DNA from: Uranotaenia lowii
Taxonomy: Eukaryota; Arthropoda; Insecta; Diptera; Culicidae
Length of the DNA: 64,000 bases
Direction of reading: 5' to 3'
Assembly: GCF_029784155.1 (NCBI RefSeq)
Contig: NC_073693.1
Span: forward strand, 284,986,875-285,050,874
Positions 58,011 to 64,000 of the stretch are shown piece by piece. The position numbers and the translations under genes were made by a program. The notes under the pieces are model-generated. The model was given only the letters and a program-made list of their open reading frames with translations. It had not been told where the DNA came from and did no database searches. Every line of letters begins with the position of its first letter. Positions within the stretch are counted from its first letter, which is position 1.

Positions 58011-59094
58011 TCTGGTGATGGAGAAGATGCACCCAAATCCTCTACATAGTAAACGTGAGGTCCGTCCATAGTGAGGTCGCAGCAGACTACGCGCAATCAC
58101 ACGAAGCCATGCTCAGGACGAGCTTGACGAAGTCCCTCTCGAGGACTGTTGGGATATCATCAAGACAGTCATCAACAGCGTTGCGGAGAACGTTATCAGG
58201 CATGTGGAACTACAAGCCCCTTCTACCCCTTCTACAAGAATGGTGGCAAATTGGACTTTGAGAACTACCAAGCGATCACTGTCCTCAATGCCGCCTACAG
58301 AGCGTTGTCCGAATTCTACTCCGCCGCCTAACGCCACAAGCAAAAAGGTTCGTCAGAAGTATTGAGGCTGGTTTCATGGAGGGACGGTCTACGCCGGACC
58401 AAATCTTCACACTACGGAAAAATCTCCAAAAACGCCGTGAACACCAAGTCTCTACGCACCATCTATTCATCGACTTCAAAGCCTCATATGACACGATCGA
58501 TCGTGACGAGCTATGGAAAATCATGGACGAGAACGGTTTTTCCGGGAAGTTGACCAGACTGATTAAGGCCAAGATGGTTGGAACGCAGTGCTCAGTGCGG
58601 ATTTCGGGTGAATTGTCGCGTTCATTTGAATCGCGCGAGGAGCTTCGACAAGGCGTTGGATTATCCTGCATAATGTTCAAGGTGGCTCTAGAAGGTGCTA
58701 TTCGACGAGCGGTGGGCGAAATGCGGGGCACGATTTACAACAGATCCAGTACACTCATCTGTCTTGCCGAAGACATTGACATAGTTGGCAGGGGAGGAGA
58801 TCTATCGCAAATTAATACGGCTAAAACGAAGTAAATGCTTGCCTACGGGTTCGAGATCGACCAAGCCCGCTAATGCAGTAAACACAAGGTCACGATTGAC
58901 GGCGACAAGCTGGAGATAGTCAAAGACTTTGTCTATTCGGCTCACTGGCACATTCGACCGTAGGCAATGGCACCAACCGTGAGATCCGACGGCAAATGCT
59001 CAGCGGAAGTCGTGCCTACTATACACTCCACAAGCAACTGCGGTTGAAAAGACTTAGCCCTCGCACGAAGTATAACCTGCACATGACGCTCATT
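58011..59094 (+). pseudogene. RTE-like LINE, reverse transcriptase domain relic
   Basis: Blocks in order: GLLGYHQD/LEDCWDIIKTVIN-type spacer, NYQAITVLNAAYR, MEGRSTPDQIFTLRKNLQKR, HHLFIDFKASYDTIDRDELW, GTQCSVRISGELSRSF, ELRQGVGLSCIMFKVALEGA and TLICLAEDIDIVGRGGD. The catalytic motif is AEDI instead of ADDI, and frameshifts and stops occur before and after. The longest open part is 152 codons (58376-58834). Cut at 59094 by a solo LTR. Confidence 0.9.
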
Positions 59095-59583
59095 TGTAAC
59101 CTGTGGTTAAGTCACTACCCAGCACTGTTAAGTCTCCCCCAATTCTTGCCTCAGGGTCGGCTTTTTGAAAATGAACACTACAAGGAAACGCTAGATCATT
59201 AAGTTTCGGGCTTTGCTCGCCCACTGTATTCCCCTTCCTCAATGGTACAAAAAGGCACTTGCCGACTGATCCGCAATTCAATGAATAGTGGCACAAACTC
59301 TTCTACCTCACGCGTCTGCTTCCAGGATACTCTCCTTGCGTACACCGTCTCCTCGTCCGGAACCGGAAATATCACAACCTCCTGTTTGCGCGGCGAAACT
59401 GCCGAATTACTAGGGCTAGCCAGGAGCAGTTTGGGGCCTGGGGTCGCAATTCGATGTCTCCGGCACTTGGTGACTTTCAGCGGAGTCAGACGGCGTTGAT
59501 GGGTAAGTCACCAGCACTTCCTCGACATTTACATTTGCGCGACGAATCTTGACAATTTTGGCTAGAAATTTCCCATGGTTACA
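59095..59583 (+). mobile_element. solo LTR inserted in the LINE
   Basis: The insert starts TGTAACCTGTGG and ends CCATGGTTACA, so it has TG..CA ends and short inverted termini. It splits the LINE word CTCATTAGACCGG: the left side ends CATT (59091-59094), the right side resumes CAGT|AGACCGG (59584-), a 4-bp duplication with one mismatch. The uninterrupted word is present at 59788-59800. Length 489 bp with no internal retroviral-type sequence. A 4-bp duplication suits Ty3/Gypsy, but BEL/Pao cannot be excluded. Confidence 0.75.
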
Positions 59584-59587
59584 CAGT

Positions 59588-60455
59588 AGACCGGTTGTTT
59601 TCTACGGGCACGAGACATGGATATTGGTCGAGGAGGACCTGCATACACTCGGATTATTCGAGTGTTAAGAACCATCCGTGAGATCCGGAGGCGAATTATC
59701 AGCGGAAGTCGTGCCTACTATGGACTCCACAAGCAACTGCGGTCGAGAAGACTTAGCCCTCGCACGAAGTGTAACCTGTATATGACGCTCATTAGACCGG
59801 TTGTTCTCTACGGGCACGAGACATGGATATTGCTCGAGGAGGACCTGCGTACACTCGGAGTATTCGAGCGACGAGTGTTAAGAACCATCTTTGGCGGCGT
59901 ACAGGAGAACGGAGTGTGGAGGCGAAGGATGAACCACGAGCTCGCGCGACTCTACGGCGAACCCAGTATCCAGAAGGTGGTGGAAGCTGGCCGGATACGC
60001 TGGGCGGGACATGTTGCGAGAATGCCGGATGACTGTCCTGCAAAACAGGTGTTCGATACGAATCCAGTAGGAACGAGGCGAGCAGGGGCGCAACGAGCGA
60101 GGTGGTTAGACCAAGCGAAGTGTGATCTGGCGCAAGGTGTGTATATATAGGAGGTGTAACGATATGAGAAACTCCCGATTCAGCCATTTTGATTTGGCTA
60201 CTATGGAGTTCGTGAAGTTTGTCTACCAACAAAGCCCTCAGCTCGAACAAATTTCCCGATGTTTACAAACAAACTCACTGAACCTTACCGCGCTCTCCTC
60301 GCCTACTTACTGACAAAGTCAGAGAACCTTGTGATCTAATAACCTTGATCTGGCGTATTTTGGATGTCCGGGAAGTTGAAGAACGGTTGCCATGGACCGA
60401 GTGAATTGGAGGAATATTGTTCATCAGGTTATGTTGTGAGTCAGAAAACCTTGTA
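59588..60455 (+). pseudogene. RTE-like LINE, C-terminal region and 3' end, with internal duplication
   Basis: The frame 59617-60150 reads IRRRIISGSRAYYGLHKQLR, TLIRPVVLYGHETWILLEED, LRTLGVFERRVLRTIFGGVQ, ENGVWRRRMNHELARLYGEP, RIRWAGHVARMPDDCPAKQV and FDTNPVGTRRAG. The segment encoding RPVV-YGHETWIL is present twice (59588-59640 and 59795-59850) with the preceding region between, so a partial duplication or template switch happened. The 3' terminus has TTGCCATGGACCGAGTGAAT and ends GTAAATAAATGAAAAAAT. A 211-bp insert interrupts it at 60135. Confidence 0.9.
60135..60345 (+). mobile_element. 211-bp insertion with 12-bp target duplication in the LINE
   Basis: TGATCTGGCG(C/T)A occurs on both sides (60123-60134, 60346-60357) while the related LINE at 18978 has it once; this is an insertion with a 12-bp duplication, typical of retrotransposition. 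The insert's end AAGTCAGAGAACCTTGTGAT resembles the LINE's own terminus GAGTCAGAAAACCTTGTAAA (60440). It may be a short non-autonomous element using the LINE's 3' tail (inference). No ORF or clear Pol III boxes seen. Confidence 0.7.
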
Positions 60456-60459
60456 AATA

Positions 60460-63035
60460 AATGAAAAAATAATCCGGATCAGCTACTTAAGACCAGTGGA
60501 TTTAAGTTCCATCATTATAAAACCTTTAAGAGATAAAAATTGCATCAATCCGATAGATAATTATTTTGCTTCACAGGCAATATCCGTTAAAAAATTTCTG
60601 CAAGCGTTCCTGTCAGATCTTCAAGAAAACGCTTTTTACGTTTTTATTTTTCTATCAATTAAACATACATCAGTAAATCAACAATACAAGTAAATTTACT
60701 TTCAACAATACATACACAAACATGAACATCCACTCAAAATAAACGCCTGTACTCATCAAGAAAAGATTATCAATTAGTTTAACGAGAACGCCCGCAGCAG
60801 CAGCTTGGAATGTTTCTCTCACTTACGGCTGCTGGAAGTAAGTAGTAGCTCAATTCAAATGCAGCAATGCAATCAATTTCTAGCTCACAAAACATAGCTG
60901 ATTAGTTTCTCACTCATCCATTCACGGGAGGAGCTCTTCATTATATCGCTCATTGTTGATCTATGTTGCGGTCATGAAGTTAAAACGACGACGACGACGG
61001 ACGCAAACCAGACCAGACCAGACGCAGGCTAGTGGAACTAAGTGCTATTAGATGTAGGTAGTAGCTAGAGCAAGCGTCTAGTTTCTATTGAAAATAGTAA
61101 TGAGAAAAACGATGAATCGGTTATTGACATTCAGAAGCCATCATCATCATCATGGGCAACCGAGCAATAATGTTGTGGTGTTGTTGGTGTAGGGTCCAGC
61201 AACAACAACGATTGATGCAATAATCGCGCTCCTTTACTCACTCCCCACGTACTTTAAATGGGTCATGTGTCACGGTCACCGGTAATGAATTTTTTACGGT
61301 CAATCGGGAATGTTTTATGGGCGCAGCTCATTGTTGATCTGTTTCAACGGGTTGAGGGTTTAGGTGCTGGAACGGTGTAAAACCTGTGGAATGTTCACTC
61401 GTAAATTGAGTGTTACGTTTGTAGATAGAGTTGTCGACATCATGAAACTACAAGAGGAATGTTGGCTAGTGTTATTACTTTTCATTTTTATGATTTAACA
61501 AACATTCTGATGTTACTGTAAACTGACACATCGATTTTTTTTTATTTTCAACTTGTTTAAAGCATTTTGAAAAAAAGATACAGAACCATCATTATAATGT
61601 TAAGCCTCTCGAAAAACGAGGAAGAGCTCATTTATCACGCCTATTTGTCTCACCTGGCACAAATCTGCCACCGATTCTTCGCCGCCGGGGAACCTACTCT
61701 TCCTAGAAGAAAATTAGTACACGAACCGGTTCTACCGGCTCTGCGGAGCGAATGCCATGATAAGATGCCATAATTCAAACTGGGCCACTCAGCCAACCAT
61801 CATCAGCGGCACGCATCTTCGGAAACTGGGGAATGGATGCCGATTGCCGAGCGAGATGATGTCGCTTTCCAGCTTCAAAGTAATAGCGAGGCTGCCTGCC
61901 AACCCAACAAAATACCTGATGAGCGGGTATGAACTTATTTTTATCACCATTTCTAGTTGTGAACTAGTGAATCCAGTTGAATGGTTTCAGCTGAGAAAGT
62001 ATGACATACTACTAACTGGATAGCATGTTTGCTAAACCGTGAACATACGACCTGGTGATGGCTGTTCCGGTTTAGATTAAAGGTGAGACTCGTTTACTGA
62101 AGTTGTGATCAAATCGAAGTTTACTTTTTTATTTAGTCTCAATTATAGGTCAATTTTAACTTATTGTATGAAGTTTAATTTTTTTTAATTCTAGAAAAAA
62201 ATTAAAGTTCAGATATGACCACTAAAGAATTCTTTTCTAGAGGCTTGATACTAAGTATTCGTTCTACATTTTTTAACTATTCATCAGTTTTTAATTTTTT
62301 TTTGCGATTTCGAATCCTGGTAAAAAATACAAATGTGTAGAAAACAAACATTTTTTTGAATCATATTAATGTAATTTTAATTTTTTTTGCAACTTCGCAC
62401 TAAACTGTTTGTTTTTTGTTACGAAGTTTGGTTTTGAAAAGGCCTCCTTCTCCTACCGAAAAAAAAACAATGTCCAAAAATAGTACTCAAACCACTGCAA
62501 AGTGTCGAAAAGGGCTACTTTTTGATACCCTTTTGATTTGAAAGGAAAAAAACTACAATCTGTTTCTTCAGGTGGTTGATTCTGAAGGGTATTTTCCAGT
62601 ATTGCAAAGAATCGTGTATGCAACTCGTTGCAAAACTCTATTTTTCCAGCACTCTACTCGTAATTATCAAGATTTATGACTTGACTAAAATATTCCACAT
62701 TTTGAGACTTGTTTCATAAATAACTATTGTGAGTTGTTTTCACATAAATGTTTATTTTGTACCCTCTCTAAACCATCATTTGTAGGTTGAGCTCCAGAAA
62801 GCATTTTTTCATCCTAGTGACACTCAAGTTGTACCCTAACTGCTGTCATCACGTTTTTTGTTTACACTAGGGGCAACTCAGGTTAGCTAGATTTTTTAGG
62901 TATACTACTCCGTTGCTTACATATTTATTAGTAGGCCAACCAAATAACAGTTACAGAAATTCCACATAAATGTATGGAAAATTTCACAATTATTAGTTTT
63001 TTTTATAAAACAACTTACTTTAAAATTCTGCAAAC
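60460..63035. other. intronic sequence; possible regulatory block 60780-61300
   Basis: 60780-61300 is less AT-rich, with GCAGCAGCAGC, CGACGACGACGACGG and ACCAGACCAGACCAGACG direct repeats; 61660-61870 is also GC-richer. Neither shows a coding pattern with splice sites. They could be intronic enhancers, but this is a guess from composition. Confidence 0.35.
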
Positions 63036-63040
63036 ACTCG

Positions 63041-64000
63041 CAGGGTTGCTAGCGAACCGGGAATATCGGGAAAAATTTTGGAATTTCATCACGTTACCGG
63101 GAAACCGGGAAAAAATCGCGAATCTCGGCACATCACCGGGAAAATGGTCATGTTAATAATTTTTTTTTCACGGAATTCCAAAAACAATTTTAAACTTATC
63201 TCTAAATGTAGGAGTAGTTTTTGATAGTCTTGCATGTATGTAGATGTACCTCAAAAACACTTATTTTTGTTAATTAGTAATCAATCAATGTTTTGATAGC
63301 TTTTTAAAACCTTTTATTTTTTTTTTTTTTGTTTCGATTATAGTCGTTTTACCATCTTTATGGCATTCGCGACTTTATCAACGTTGTAGTTGGCGGATCG
63401 TTATTGAAAAACTATCCGGTACAACTGTGTTCGATGTTTACTCTTGGGCTCGAACTCATGGACATCGGCTCAGGAGACAACAGACTTGCCAACTGAGCTA
63501 TATCACAAGCCCAAAAAAAAAAACCTTTTATGTTATGTAGTTTCCTACAAAAAGTTTTAGTTTTCGACGTCAAATGATTCAGTGTTCGGAATATAGATTA
63601 AGCATTCCTGAATTATTTTCGCACGTAGCTGGATAATTCCGGTCAAATCTTTTGAAAAATCTGTCAAAAATGGGGAACTTATTTAAAATTATCTATTGAA
63701 GAAACCGGACAAAATCCAGAAAATTCTGGGGATCAAATTGTAGACAATAATCCAAAAAAGTTAAAGGGTGACGAAAAATGATTTGAAAACATTTTTTTTT
63801 TCAAAACAAATCAGCAGTGTTCAATTTTAATTTAAGATATCCGGATTTTTTTTTTGTTAAATTTGATGAAACAAACTTTTAAAAAACCGTTTTTTGACGA
63901 AAAATTTAAAACCGGACTTGATATTTTTGTTCAATGTTCAAAATTATATGACTAAATCCGGGCAGTTTTCTACCGTATCCGGGCATCTGGGCCGAACCGG
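63041..64000 (+). mobile_element. second CAGGG/CCGGGAAAA element, left part (runs off right edge)
   Basis: Starts CAGGGTTGCTAGCGAACCGG exactly like the element at 1268 and follows it through CCGGGAAAA repeats, with about 30% divergence beyond. GACGTCAAATGATTCAGTGT near 63560 matches GACGTCAAATTATTCAGTGT near 3023. It lacks the two nested elements of the first copy but has a SINE at 63318. From about 63650 ATCCGG motifs like those of 42210-42605 appear, so another element may begin before the edge. Confidence 0.75.
63318..63512 (-). mobile_element. tRNA-derived SINE with target duplication
   Basis: On the minus strand it starts GGGCTTGTGATATAGCTCAG. TAGCTCAGTTGG (63489-63500) is an exact A box and GTTCGAGCC (63447-63455) an exact B box of a Pol III promoter. 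The 3' end is a poly(A) run (T-run at 63318-63330). The flanks carry AAAACCTTTTAT on both sides (63306-63317, 63520-63531), the target duplication of LINE-mediated insertion. Length about 195 bp. It would be moved by a partner LINE. Confidence 0.92.

Larger units (their letters stand above)
40689..64000 (+). other. kst: kst intron 3 (more than 23.3 kb, runs off right edge)
   Basis: Starts GTAAGT. No further spectrin-like coding sequence could be found on the plus strand, so the intron, or a set of introns with tiny exons I missed, continues beyond the window. All following elements lie in it. 40700-42200 contains only short unrecognised ORFs. Confidence 0.7.

Noticed and set aside
58285..58731. 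148-codon minus-strand ORF
   Set aside because: Antisense of the RT domain that is readable on the plus strand.
40689..64000. Search for kst exon 4 (expected to begin near VRLESIGAEDIVDGN)
   Set aside because: No such coding sequence was seen on the plus strand after 40688; the exon is probably beyond the window.

Overview
The window is eukaryotic and almost certainly from a mosquito, probably culicine (inference). It is AT-rich and repeat-dense with very long introns. It carries a DD37E-type Tc1/mariner relic, Jockey-, R1- and RTE-like LINE relics and a tRNA-derived SINE of the kind common in mosquito genomes. The one host gene I can support is karst (kst, beta-heavy spectrin) on the + strand.

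The kst part is three coding exons that splice in a single open frame of 125 codons: 16860-16893 (MSRYQQYSRRY plus one base), 31134-31306 and 40521-40688. All donors are GT and both acceptors are AG with pyrimidine tracts. The protein contains the ERIKTLQEERLHIQKKTFTKW segment leading into the first calponin-homology (actin-binding) domain. Introns are 14.2 kb, 9.2 kb and more than 23.3 kb; the rest of the gene lies to the right of the window.

Upstream of exon 1 (1-16.6 kb): a 3.2-kb CAGGG-ended transposon with three other elements nested in it; a 1-kb foldback element; a 1.3-kb TTAC microsatellite ended by a TA-flanked transposon; an approximately 1-kb element with GGCGGTA motifs; and a repeated GACTGGC / GCTTGCTGGCAGGAGC stretch just upstream of the presumptive promoter.

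Intron 1 (16.9-31.1 kb): LINE remnants, a broken retroelement-like ORF, a hAT-like element with TCCCGC repeats, a Jockey relic, a 5'-truncated but fully open LINE ORF (23307-25436, RT plus RNase H) abutting a 9-bp GTCAATTTT array, and several MITEs. Intron 2 (31.3-40.5 kb): mostly minisatellite, with two heptamer arrays. (GAGACMT)n switches strand in its middle and so forms a long inverted repeat. (GACTCTG)n runs 4.3 kb with higher-order structure. A clean 426-bp hAT MITE with 8-bp target duplications lies between them. Intron 3 (40.7 kb to the edge): an R1-like pseudogene, a strong 780-bp foldback element, a TTGAATC minisatellite, and an RTE-like LINE hit by a mariner element, a solo LTR and a 211-bp insertion. 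The window ends in a second CAGGG element carrying a SINE.

I found no CRISPR, operon, phage or defence system and no clearly new gene system. The most distinctive signals are the satellite architecture of kst intron 2, the foldback elements (possible hairpin-RNA sources), and the recurring hAT-like element design with subterminal CCGGG-type repeats. Short ORFs elsewhere look like chance or repeat-derived frames.
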